A stretch of 64,000 nucleotides of DNA from Pseudomonadota bacterium (lineage in GTDB: Bacteria > Cyanobacteriota > Vampirovibrionia > Obscuribacterales > Obscuribacteraceae), in contig JAJPGY010000032.1 in NCBI GenBank assembly GCA_021325555.1, forward strand, positions 1 to 64,000. The letters run 5' to 3'. The notes beneath the pieces are model-generated. The model was not told where the DNA came from. It saw nothing but the letters and a program-made list of their open reading frames with translations, and did not search any database. Every line of letters begins with the position of its first letter. Positions within the stretch are counted from its first letter, which is position 1. Made by a program: the position numbers and the translations under genes. Shown here in pieces: positions 18,689-26,243 of the stretch.

Positions 18689-19354
18689 CTAGCGGGAGCC
18701 GGCCATCCGGGCCTTCAAGGCGAGCGCTTCCTTGTTGCCGGGTTCGGCGCTGAGCACCGCCTCCACCTCGCGGCGTGCCTCAGACGAGCTCTTGTCGAGG
18801 GCATAAAGAGCGCTGGCCAGGCCCAGCCGCCCGGGAGCGAACTGCGGCGCCTGCTGCAACAGGCGGCGGTATCTGGCGACAGCGTCGGTGTTCTTGCCGG
18901 ACCTCCTCAGCGCCTCGGCCAGCTTGAAGAGATACAGGGCGCTGAACCGGTTGTCCGCCTGCGCTTCAGAGTAGTACTTGACGGCTGCCTCCTTGTTGCC
19001 GGCGTGCTCCATCACCTGACCCATCATGAAGTGCGCGGTGCTCTGCTTCGGGTACTCCTTCTCCAGCGCGGCAAGCTGCCGCATCGCCCCGGCCGTATCG
19101 CCGGCAAGCGCCGTGCGCCAGGCTTTCAGGCAGCCCTCCGAAACAGCCATCTCCGATTTGAGGTCGCAAGCCGTGCCCGGCAGCTGCGCCAGCCCGGAAG
19201 ACCCGCCCGGCTCGGGGCTGCCCGCCCCCGCACGCGTGGTGCCTGCCTGCAGCCTCTCCAGTCCGGCGCTCGGCGCCTGCACGGTCTGCGTGCAGGATGC
19301 CAAAGCAATGCTCATGCCGGCCACGACGGGCACTGTCCAGCTGCTTTTGTCCAT
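18689..19354 (-). CDS. TPR lipoprotein
   Basis: A 221-residue protein. A type II signal peptide ends in the lipobox LASC at about residue 21, so the mature protein is lipid-anchored. About 45 residues of Gly/Ala-rich linker follow, then four TPR-like units (LAALEKEYPKQSTAHFMMGQ; AVKYYSEAQADNRFSALYLF; ARYRRLLQQAPQFAPGRL). A GGAG site precedes the ATG. It is the last gene of a leftward unit with a TPR gene and a GntR regulator. It is a probable envelope scaffold with no catalytic motif. Confidence 0.82.
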   Translation of the reverse strand: MDKSSWTVPVVAGMSIALASCTQTVQAPSAGLERLQAGTTRAGAGSPEPGGSSGLAQLPGTACDLKSEMAVSEGCLKAWRTALAGDTAGAMRQLAALEKEYPKQSTAHFMMGQVMEHAGNKEAAVKYYSEAQADNRFSALYLFKLAEALRRSGKNTDAVARYRRLLQQAPQFAPGRLGLASALYALDKSSSEARREVEAVLSAEPGNKEALALKARMAGSR

Positions 19355-19386
19355 ACCGCCGCTCCTTCCCTCCAGTCAAGCTTACC

Positions 19387-20310
19387 TCATCCCCACTTCT
19401 TCAGGCGCTGTCTTACCAGCTCGATGGTGGAGGGCGAATAGAGGCGGAACACCCTGGCAGGCGGCTTGCCGAGCAGCCTGGTCACGATCCGCTCGCTGGG
19501 CAGGTCGCAGAGCACCGCATCGGCAAACGGCAGCACGTAGGCCAGCTCCTTCTCGTCGCCGGTCTCCAGGGCGCGGACCGCGATCTCCTCGCCCCGCAGG
19601 GCGCCCACCAGGTTGGTGGCCATGCGCAACAGCGTCTGGCTCACGGACACGAGGACGGCCAGGCTGCCGGACGGAAGCTGCGAGACAAGCTCCATCTCCG
19701 CGCGCGCCGGCTCGACATGACAGACGACGATGCGCGTCGGATCCAGGCTCATGCCCTGCAGGGAGAAGATGTGGTAAAGGCTGGTGACGATGAGCGAATC
19801 GGCGAGAAGATCCTGGCGCCGCGTGAGCTCCTCGGCGGTGGTCGTCTCCACCGCCATCGAGAAATGCGGGCGCAGCTCGGCGACGATGAGCCCGTGAAAA
19901 TCCGGATTGCGATCCACGGCCAGCACCCGCCGGACAGGGCTGGCAGACAGAACACGGCCGATGCGGGCCGACAGATCCTCCCGCCCGAAGCCGTGCTCGG
20001 CGGCGATGGCCAGAAAGTCCCGCAACAGATCATCGAGGCTGGACTTATCCAGGTCCAGCGAGCGTCGCTGGATCTTGGCCGCCACCCGCACACCGCTGCC
20101 CTGCTTTATCTCCAGGAGCCCGACCTCGGCCAGGTGAGCGTACGCCGAGCTCACCGTGTTGTAGTGGATGCCGAGGCGCCGGGCGAGCGCCCTTATGCTG
20201 GGCAGCTTCTCCTCACCCTTCAGCAGCCCGGCGGCTATCTGCAGACCGATCTGCTCGATTAGCTGATCGCGAATCGAGATCGGACTTTCTCTGCTTACCG
20301 AGATTCTCAC
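19387..20310 (-). CDS. GntR-family transcriptional regulator with unusual C-terminal sensor
   Basis: A 307-residue protein. Residues about 5-75 are a GntR winged helix (IRDQLIEQIGLQIAAGLLKG; PSIRALARRLGIHYNTVSSAY). The remaining ~220 residues are not the aminotransferase (MocR), FCD or UTRA type. They alternate hydrophobic strands and helices (VRRVLAVDRNPDFHGLIVAEL; SLIVTSLYHIF; LAVLVSVS) and resemble a periplasmic-binding-protein-like or receiver-like fold. The GTG start overlaps the upstream TPR stop (GTGA), so translation is coupled. The ligand is unknown. Confidence 0.82.
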   Translation of the reverse strand: MRISVSRESPISIRDQLIEQIGLQIAAGLLKGEEKLPSIRALARRLGIHYNTVSSAYAHLAEVGLLEIKQGSGVRVAAKIQRRSLDLDKSSLDDLLRDFLAIAAEHGFGREDLSARIGRVLSASPVRRVLAVDRNPDFHGLIVAELRPHFSMAVETTTAEELTRRQDLLADSLIVTSLYHIFSLQGMSLDPTRIVVCHVEPARAEMELVSQLPSGSLAVLVSVSQTLLRMATNLVGALRGEEIAVRALETGDEKELAYVLPFADAVLCDLPSERIVTRLLGKPPARVFRLYSPSTIELVRQRLKKWG

Positions 20311-21038
20311 GGCAGGAGTGGAGCATGACCGATCCCGCGGCTCACCCGGGACTCCTTCAAACGGGAGGCCGCCAGATCCTGATGCAGCGTCGCCTCGGGC
20401 AGCGGCGGCGGCGCCGCATCCAGCTGATCGTCATCGCCGGCCACCCCGCGATCGGCGTCCTGCGTGTCCCGGGACCTGGCCAGCAGGTAGTGTATGCGAG
20501 CGTTGACCCTGGGGGCGTATCTGTCCGGGACCGCGTTCATATAGACCAGGTCGACCAGCACGCGGGCACCCTGATAGTACTGGCCGCGCTTCTCATAGAG
20601 CTCCGAGAGCGCCACGCGCAGCATGAGCTCTTTGGGCTTCTCCTCCTTCAGCCTGGCGAGCCTGGATATGGCCTCGTCCAGCTGGGTCGGATCGGCGTTG
20701 ACCGTGGAGAGCTGGTGGAAGGCCACATAAAGTTGCGGATCCAGCTCGCTGGCCCGCAGGTACTCCTCTGCCGCCTCGTGCGCCCTGCCCAGATGCCTCC
20801 AGGCATCGCCGACCGCCAGGTGGGCGCGCGCGTCGCCGGGGTTGACCCTGACCTTCTCCTGCGCCGCGCGCAGGTCCTGCTGGGGATCAGGCGCTGGCTT
20901 GCCCGGTGCCGCCGTTGCCGCCGGTGCCGGCTGACCGGGCCCGGCCAGTCCGGGAGCAGCCGCCAGCGTCGAAAACACAGTCAAGCAAGCCAGAAAGCCG
21001 CGCTTCACTTTTATCAGCAACAAGCCAGGCGACCCCAT
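20307..21038 (-). CDS. Secreted TPR protein
   Basis: A 243-residue protein with an N-terminal signal sequence (KRGFLACLTVFSTLAAAPGLA), a Pro/Ala-rich spacer and about three TPR units (ARAHLAVGDAWRHLGRAHEAA; LMLRVALSELYEKRGQYYQG). The final 40 residues are Asp/Pro-rich and not repeat-like. It is the first gene of a leftward unit with the GntR regulator (4-base overlap) and the TPR lipoprotein. No clear Shine-Dalgarno site is seen at the chosen ATG, so the start is less certain than the frame. Confidence 0.75.
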   Translation of the reverse strand: MGSPGLLLIKVKRGFLACLTVFSTLAAAPGLAGPGQPAPAATAAPGKPAPDPQQDLRAAQEKVRVNPGDARAHLAVGDAWRHLGRAHEAAEEYLRASELDPQLYVAFHQLSTVNADPTQLDEAISRLARLKEEKPKELMLRVALSELYEKRGQYYQGARVLVDLVYMNAVPDRYAPRVNARIHYLLARSRDTQDADRGVAGDDDQLDAAPPPLPEATLHQDLAASRLKESRVSRGIGHAPLLP

Positions 21039-21099
21039 TAAGTTCCGGAATTGACCGTATACTCCAATGGGCCGCGCCCTTTTGTCAACAGGCAGGGTC

Positions 21100-21336
21100 T
21101 CATACTTTGCGAACGGTCAGACGAAAATGGCCGCCCGCGCAGCGCTCGACGGCCAGCACCTGGTGCCCCTCCTCGGCCACGCTGGCAGGAACCGACTGCG
21201 CAGGCTCGCCGCCGTCTAGGAGCACATGCAGCAGCTGGCCGGCGCCCATCTTGTCCAGAAGGAGCTTGGTCTTCACGAAGTTCATCGGGCAGGCCACCCC
21301 GCGCAGGTCAAGCTCGAACTCCCGGTCCGGCGTCAT
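21100..21336 (-). CDS. TusA/SirA-like sulfur carrier protein
   Basis: A 78-residue protein containing LDLRGVACPMNFVKTKL, the TusA-fold signature with the sulfur-carrying cysteine (Cys16). The second Pro of the classical CPxP is Asn here, a variant I recall from other TusA-like proteins. The TusA fold carries persulfide sulfur for tRNA thiolation, molybdenum cofactor or sulfur metabolism. The ATG start overlaps the stop of the upstream Cys-rich gene (ATGA), and the frame open further upstream is only a shadow of that gene. Confidence 0.85.
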   Translation of the reverse strand: MTPDREFELDLRGVACPMNFVKTKLLLDKMGAGQLLHVLLDGGEPAQSVPASVAEEGHQVLAVERCAGGHFRLTVRKV

Positions 21337-21701
21337 CTCCTCTCTCGCCCCCCCTCGACCGCCCCCGGCTGACCGGAAAAGCAGGTGTCCGGGAAGCATC
21401 CCCGCGGGTCCGGGCAGCAGCGTCGGTCCGGATAGCGCAACCATTGCCCGGCAAAGCACCGCCGGGCAAGGACATAGCCTTTCAGCGCCAACAGCACCGC
21501 CTCCGCGCCTTGCGAGCTTTCCGCTCCCAGGCAGCCGAGACAGTACATGGGGTCGCTGTTGCCCAGGGCCAGGTTCACAACCTGCTTGCGCAGACACAAA
21601 GCCGCGCCGCAGCCGTGGCAGGCGGTGGGGGCCTCTGCCACCAGCGAAGGCTGCCCGGCCTCTTCCCGGCAGCTCGCCATTTTCTCCAATGGCTCGCCCA
21701 T
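21333..21701 (-). CDS. Small cysteine-rich protein coupled to TusA
   Basis: A 122-residue cytoplasmic-looking protein with 11 cysteines: CHGCG and CLGCLG pairs form a likely zinc ribbon or metal/persulfide site (about residues 28-57), and a second cluster RRCCPDPRGCFPDTC lies near the C-terminus. I do not recognise a named family. Its stop overlaps the TusA start by 4 bases, so the two are translated together, which suggests a role in sulfur handling with TusA. It is divergent from a TPR gene 55 bases away. Confidence 0.72.
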   Translation of the reverse strand: MGEPLEKMASCREEAGQPSLVAEAPTACHGCGAALCLRKQVVNLALGNSDPMYCLGCLGAESSQGAEAVLLALKGYVLARRCFAGQWLRYPDRRCCPDPRGCFPDTCFSGQPGAVEGGRERR

Positions 21702-21756
21702 GATCCTCTCTCGAGCGCGTGCCCGCCTGCAATCACTCTAACATCCCGGTGGCATA

Positions 21757-22485
21757 ATGGACTGGATGAGAAAGTTTCTACCACTGCCTGCAGGGCCCGC
21801 CCTCCTCTGCCCGCTCGCCGTCGCCCAGGCGCTCGCGGCCCAGGCGTCCGGGCCGGCCCCGCCGGCGCCGCCCGCCCGGGCCGCGCGCCCGGCGCCGGGC
21901 GCGCTCGAGGCGCAGCAGGCGCTGGCCAGCGCCCGAGCCTTTATCACCAGCGGCCAGCCGGGCCTGGCGATACCCTTCGCCCGCGACTACGCACGCTGCA
22001 GGCCCAGCGATCCGGCCGCTTTCTTCTGGCTCGGGCTGGCATTCGAGCAAGCCGGCGATCCCGGGCAGGCAATCCGGGCCTACAGCCGGTCGCTCGACCT
22101 GGCCATGGAGAGCGGCATGGATTCGGCCCAGCTGCGCCTGGACATCGGCAACGTCCTCTTGAGGCTGCGGCAGGTCGACGACGCGATCTTCAACTACCGC
22201 CGGGCGCTGGAGATCGACGCCCGCCAGGCGCGGGCCTACTTCAACCTGGGCAGAGCCTACCTGGAGAAAGGCGACGCGACCGCGGCCCTGGAGAATCTCA
22301 ACCGCTCTTACGAGCTCGGGCTCGACGACGCTGCCCTGGCCTATTTCCGCGGGTTGGCCTATCGGCGGCTGGGGAAGCCCGGGGATGCCCGAGCGCAGCT
22401 CGAGCTGTTCCTGCGAACGCTGCCGGAGACGGAAGCCAACGAAGGGTTGCGCGAAAGGGTGCGCGCGATGGCCGGACAGCCCTGA
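21757..22485 (+). CDS. Secreted TPR protein
   Basis: A 242-residue protein. A signal peptide (LLCPLAVAQALAAQA) and a Pro/Ala-rich spacer are followed by four clear TPR units (AAFFWLGLAFEQAGDPGQAI; AQLRLDIGNVLLRLRQVDDAI; ARAYFNLGRAYLEKGDATAAL). It is an extracytoplasmic interaction scaffold with no catalytic residues. The first M at 21757 and the M four codons later are both possible starts. Confidence 0.82.
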   Translation: MDWMRKFLPLPAGPALLCPLAVAQALAAQASGPAPPAPPARAARPAPGALEAQQALASARAFITSGQPGLAIPFARDYARCRPSDPAAFFWLGLAFEQAGDPGQAIRAYSRSLDLAMESGMDSAQLRLDIGNVLLRLRQVDDAIFNYRRALEIDARQARAYFNLGRAYLEKGDATAALENLNRSYELGLDDAALAYFRGLAYRRLGKPGDARAQLELFLRTLPETEANEGLRERVRAMAGQP

Positions 22486-22610
22486 ATTTGTTTTAAACGG
22501 TGGAGCCCCGCTACCGGCAGGATCGCGCGGTATCCTATCGGCAAAAGCTTACACGTCGATCACCTTGCGCCTTAATTCGCAATCATCACCAGCCCCGCTG
22601 CCGCCCGACC

Positions 22611-24056
22611 ATGAACAAACGAGCCGAATCACGCAGCGAACGGGACGAAGGCGGCGAGATAAGCATCCCGGCCGGCGCCCTCTGGGGGGCGCGCAGCGCG
22701 CGGGCGCGGGAGCGCTACGCGATAAGCGGTCTCAAGCCGCATGCCCGGCTCATCGATGCCTCGGTGCTGCTGAAAAAGGCCGCCGCCCTGGTCAACTGCG
22801 AATCGGGGGCGCTGGAGGAAAGTGTCGCCCGGGCCATCGCCCAAGCGGCCGACGAGATCCTGAACGGGCAGTGGCGAGACCAGTTCGTGATTGATCCCTA
22901 CCAGGCCGGTAGCGGCTCGGCGCACAACGCCAACGTCAACGAGGTTCTCGCCAACCGCGCCGCCGAGATCCTGGGCGGACAGCCCGGCAGCTACGAGCTG
23001 GTGCACCCCGACCTGCACGTCAATTACGGACAGGCAGCCTCCTGTTTCTTTCCCGCCGCCATGCGGGTGGCCATTTTGCTTTCCGCCCGCGAGCTGAGCC
23101 CGGCGCTCCTCGACCTGGAGCGCCTCCTGCGCCGCAAGGCCCTCGAGTTCGACCGCATCGTCAAGGTCGGGCGACCCCACCTGCGGGATTCGCTGCCGGT
23201 GACGCTGGGGCAGGAGTTCAACGCTTTCGGCTCGGCCATCGAGAGGAGCTGCCGGCGCATCGCCGAGGCCGGGCACGGCCTGGCCGAGCTGAACACCGGC
23301 GCCACCGCGGTCGGCACCGGCATCGCCATGCGGGCCGGGCAGTCGCTGAAGGTGGTGGAGCGCCTGGGGCAGCTCACCGGGCTTGCCGTCAGGCCGGCCG
23401 AAGACCACTTCCGGCTGGCCCAGACGGCCACCGACTTCCTGCACTTCTCAGCGAGCCTGAGGGAGCTTTCCGTCGAGCTGATCAAGATAAGCGGCGACCT
23501 GCGCCTGCTCAGCTCCGGCCCGCAGGCCGGGCTGCGGGAGATCCTGCTGCCGGCGGAGGTGCTGGAACCACATCCGGTGGCACCGCAGGCTCTGCCGCCG
23601 ACCTCCTCGCCCGGGTTGAGCGAGTGCTTGAGCATGGTCGCGTACCAGGTAATCGGCAACGACACCGCCGTCATGCTGGCCTCGCAGGCCGGGCAGCTGG
23701 AGAGCAACGTCATGACCCCGCTTATCGCCCACAACATCCTTCAATCAATGGATCTTTTGCGGAACGCTCTGGCCTCCTTCAATCAGCACTGTGTGGCGGG
23801 CATCACAGCCAACGCCGCCCGTTGCCGCGAGCTGCTCGAACTGACCGACGGCCCGGTGCTGGCGCTTTCCGCGCACCTGGGGCTGGCCAAGGCAAAAGCG
23901 GTTGCCGAAGAGGTCGCCGCTTCCGGAAAGACATTCAAGCAGGTCCTGCTCGACCAGGGCCTTGTGCCGCCCGAGGCCGTGGACGCTATCCTCAGCTGCA
24001 GGGTGCTCACGCAGCCGGGAGTGGTTGATACCGCCGGCGGTGCCGGAGACGGCTAG
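22611..24056 (+). CDS. Aspartase/fumarase-superfamily protein with degenerate active site
   Basis: A 481-residue protein from ATG 22611. The scaffold aligns along its whole length with class II fumarases and aspartases: ANRAAEILGG, ELNTGATAVGTGI, QVIGNDTAVMLASQAGQL, NVMTPLIAHNILQSM. The C-terminal extension LTDGPVLALSAHLG...TGKTFKQVLLDQ-type region is also present. However, the catalytic GSSxMPxKxN loop is missing: LREILLPA is followed by unrelated sequence up to GLSECLSMVAYQ. SQSTND is GQAASC, and GRTHLQDA is GRPHLRDS. Other frames of the same DNA do not restore the loop. It may be a pseudoenzyme, a regulatory paralogue or an enzyme with a new reaction. Confidence 0.85.
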   Translation: MNKRAESRSERDEGGEISIPAGALWGARSARARERYAISGLKPHARLIDASVLLKKAAALVNCESGALEESVARAIAQAADEILNGQWRDQFVIDPYQAGSGSAHNANVNEVLANRAAEILGGQPGSYELVHPDLHVNYGQAASCFFPAAMRVAILLSARELSPALLDLERLLRRKALEFDRIVKVGRPHLRDSLPVTLGQEFNAFGSAIERSCRRIAEAGHGLAELNTGATAVGTGIAMRAGQSLKVVERLGQLTGLAVRPAEDHFRLAQTATDFLHFSASLRELSVELIKISGDLRLLSSGPQAGLREILLPAEVLEPHPVAPQALPPTSSPGLSECLSMVAYQVIGNDTAVMLASQAGQLESNVMTPLIAHNILQSMDLLRNALASFNQHCVAGITANAARCRELLELTDGPVLALSAHLGLAKAKAVAEEVAASGKTFKQVLLDQGLVPPEAVDAILSCRVLTQPGVVDTAGGAGDG

Positions 24057-24230
24057 CCGGGTGCCGGCTCGCCTCCTTACCGGCAAGTTATGTGAAGAAA
24101 TATGAATGTCAGCGCCCAGAACGGCGCGCTTTCAGGCGGTTAACATTAGAGGCGGTCCCGCGCGCCCCGGGGCTACTTCTGATATAACCTGCCTCGCGCG
24201 CCGCCGCTCATTTGACAGGGCTCATTTTAT

Positions 24231-24851
24231 ATGCTCAACGGATATCGCTTCGAAATCATCATCGGCTGCATGAGCGCCGGCAAATCGAGCGAGCTGATTC
24301 GCCGCATCGAGCGCGCCCGGCTCGCCTACCTGCCGACGATAATCTTCCGTCCGGCCACCGACACCCGCTCCAAACCCAACTGCGTGGAGTCCCGCAACGG
24401 GCTCGCTTCGCAGGCGATCGTCGTCGACGGCGCCAGGGATATGCTCCGGTACTCCTCCCAGGCGGTGGTGATCGGCATAGACGAGTGCCAGTTCTTCCAA
24501 GACGACCTTGTCGACGTGGTGCAGATCCTGCTGCGGCAGAAAAAGAAGGTGATTGCCTCCGGTCTGGATCTCGACTACCGGGGCAAGCCGTTCGGGCCTG
24601 TGCCGCATCTGCTGGCGCTCGCCGACCGGGTGGACAAGCTGCTGGCCGTCTGCCGCAAGTGCGGCTCCGACTTCGCCTGCCGAACGCAGCGCGTCGTGCA
24701 ATCCAATGAGCAGATACTGGTCGGCGATTCCCAGTATGAGGCGCGCTGCATCCACTGTTTCGAGCCGCCTTTCGAGTACCAGCTCAAGCTGGAGCTGCCG
24801 GAGCAGATACCGCAGCTGGTTCCGCTGCCTGCCGAGGGCGGAACGAAGTAA
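24231..24851 (+). CDS. tdk: Thymidine kinase (type II, zinc-binding)
   Basis: A 206-residue protein, the usual length. The P-loop is GCMSAGKSSELIRRI near residue 12, the Walker B region is VVIGIDECQFFQDD with the catalytic Glu, and the lid zinc site uses CRKCGSDFAC-type and CIHCF cysteine pairs. It phosphorylates thymidine to dTMP in the nucleotide salvage pathway. It is a single gene: the 175 bases upstream lack a gene and hold a TTGACA-like box too close to the start to serve it. Confidence 0.96.
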   Translation: MLNGYRFEIIIGCMSAGKSSELIRRIERARLAYLPTIIFRPATDTRSKPNCVESRNGLASQAIVVDGARDMLRYSSQAVVIGIDECQFFQDDLVDVVQILLRQKKKVIASGLDLDYRGKPFGPVPHLLALADRVDKLLAVCRKCGSDFACRTQRVVQSNEQILVGDSQYEARCIHCFEPPFEYQLKLELPEQIPQLVPLPAEGGTK

Positions 24852-24894
24852 GCAGGCACCACCGGCGGTGATCGGCCGCCCCGCGGCCGCGCCC

Positions 24895-25182
24895 TCAGTG
24901 GAACTGAAAACCTTCCTCGGCGTTCCTGGCCGCCACCTGCGGATCGACAGGCAAGCTGAGCAGCCAGCAGCCGCCGGCAATCATGATCACGCTGGCCACC
25001 GCCAGCCAGGCTTTCCAATCGAGGCGCGCCGCCCTGCGCGCCCCGGCCGCCGACCGGCTGGAGTTCCAGACAATCCTCACCAGAAGCGTCGTGAAAGCCA
25101 ACCCCAGCAATGTGCACCCCATCGCGTGATTGCCATCCATAGAAACAAATGCTCTGCCGCCCTCGAAGTGTCCGCCTGGCAT
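24895..25182 (-). CDS. Small two-helix membrane protein, unknown
   Basis: A 95-residue protein with two hydrophobic helices (GCTLLGLAFTTLLVRIVW and LAVASVIMIAGGCWLLSL) separated by a basic loop (SSRSAAGARRAARLDWK). The orientation with a cytoplasmic basic loop is plausible. A second start at 25140 is possible, because neither ATG has a well-spaced ribosome site. It is convergent with tdk. I do not recognise a family. Confidence 0.5.
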   Translation of the reverse strand: MPGGHFEGGRAFVSMDGNHAMGCTLLGLAFTTLLVRIVWNSSRSAAGARRAARLDWKAWLAVASVIMIAGGCWLLSLPVDPQVAARNAEEGFQFH

Positions 25183-25320
25183 TCTCCCACATCACCGGGG
25201 CGGCTTCGGCGGGTCGATCATTAACCGCAACCAATGTAAAACCGGGCTAAGGAGCCGGTTTTAGGGTTATCGGCCGCAAAGGGAGGGCATAACACAGGTG
25301 TAATAGGAGACGATAAGCCA

Positions 25321-25698
25321 ATGTTGACCTTCATACGAATCATGCTCCCGGCGCCGATCGGCATCGTGTCAGGCCAGTCGACCAGGCGCAGCCGCCCGGG
25401 CAGACACATTCCGGCCGCCGACGAGAAGGAGCGCGGTCCCCGCCCTTGGCAGCGCGAGCTGGATCGATTGGCCCGCAGGCGAGGGACCGGCCCTGAAATC
25501 GGGTCCCCGTCCGGCTCGGAGCAAGCCCCGCCCCCGCCGGCCCCATTGCCGAAGGGACCGCAGTGGAAGCAGGGCACGCTCACCGATCTGAAAATCTGGT
25601 GGGGTAAAGCCACCGTGTACAGGGCGCCCGACCAGTCCGCGTTGAACCGCTTCGCGCCCGCGCCGAGCAGAAAGCGCAACCGCTGGCAGCAGTTTTAA
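25321..25698 (+). CDS. Hypothetical basic, proline-rich protein
   Basis: A 125-residue open frame beginning with a hydrophobic stretch (MLTFIRIMLPAPIGIVSG), then Arg/Pro-rich low-complexity sequence and a C-terminal segment rich in Trp, Arg and Lys (LKIWWGKATVYRAP). AGGAG lies about 11 bases before the ATG and a strong terminator hairpin follows the stop, which supports a real transcript. Overlapping frames on the other strand lack such signals. No function is suggested. Confidence 0.45.
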   Translation: MLTFIRIMLPAPIGIVSGQSTRRSRPGRHIPAADEKERGPRPWQRELDRLARRRGTGPEIGSPSGSEQAPPPPAPLPKGPQWKQGTLTDLKIWWGKATVYRAPDQSALNRFAPAPSRKRNRWQQF

Positions 25699-25715
25699 CC
25701 GTTTGCACCCGAGCA

Positions 25716-25751
25716 CCAGGTCACCGGCGACACCCGACGCCGGTGACCTGG
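25716..25751 (+). terminator. Perfect 14-bp terminator hairpin
   Basis: CCAGGTCACCGGCG (25716-25729) and CGCCGGTGACCTGG (25738-25751) are exact inverted repeats with an 8-base loop, followed by CCCTTTTCC. It lies 18 bases after the preceding stop. Confidence 0.75.
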
Positions 25752-25854
25752 CCCTTTTCCGGGCGCGCCTGCGGGGGCGAAGTCGTCAAATGGTACAATC
25801 TCGATAGGATCTTTTTCATTTTTAGCCGTAACCGGCATCGACAGGCGGTCAGCA

Positions 25855-26235
25855 ATGGTGTCCATGAATTTTCGTCTCTGTTTGGCGGCAGCAGCCGTGC
25901 TGGCAGGCTCGCTGGCCCCGGACGGCCGCTGCACCGGGGTCAGGGTCGCCCAGGCAAGCACAAAGGCGGTGCACAAGCACCACAAGCCGGCGGCGCGCCG
26001 GAAGCACTCCGGCGTCTGCAGCCGCTATCGCTACGGCTCTTACTTCGTGCCGCCGCCCCCGGCATACATGCCCTCCATCCTGCCGGAGCTCCGGACCGCG
26101 GACAACATCGACAGTCCGGAACCGCCCAGGCCCGCCGATCCCTCCTCCCGGTACGTATTTTATCGGGACAAGTCCCAGAGTCCCGCCGCCGTGCGCCCCA
26201 ACAAGTACGTCACCTATTACAACAGCAAATCGTAG
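25855..26235 (+). CDS. Secreted hypothetical protein, basic and proline-rich
   Basis: A 126-residue protein with a signal peptide (MNFRLCLAAAAVLAGSLAPD, from the second Met) followed by a His/Lys/Arg-rich stretch (HKHHKPAARRKH) and a Tyr/Pro-rich body (YGSYFVPPPPAYMPS; YVFYRDKS; NKYVTYYNSKS). No cysteine pairs or catalytic motif are seen in the mature part. It is likely a small periplasmic or surface protein. It is convergent with the thiolase (8-base gap). The family is unknown. Confidence 0.62.
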   Translation: MVSMNFRLCLAAAAVLAGSLAPDGRCTGVRVAQASTKAVHKHHKPAARRKHSGVCSRYRYGSYFVPPPPAYMPSILPELRTADNIDSPEPPRPADPSSRYVFYRDKSQSPAAVRPNKYVTYYNSKS

Positions 26236-26243
26236 GGCGGCGC

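Noticed and set aside
24212..24217. TTGACA box just before thymidine kinase
   Set aside because: It is only 13 bases from the start codon, so it cannot be the -35 box for this gene.
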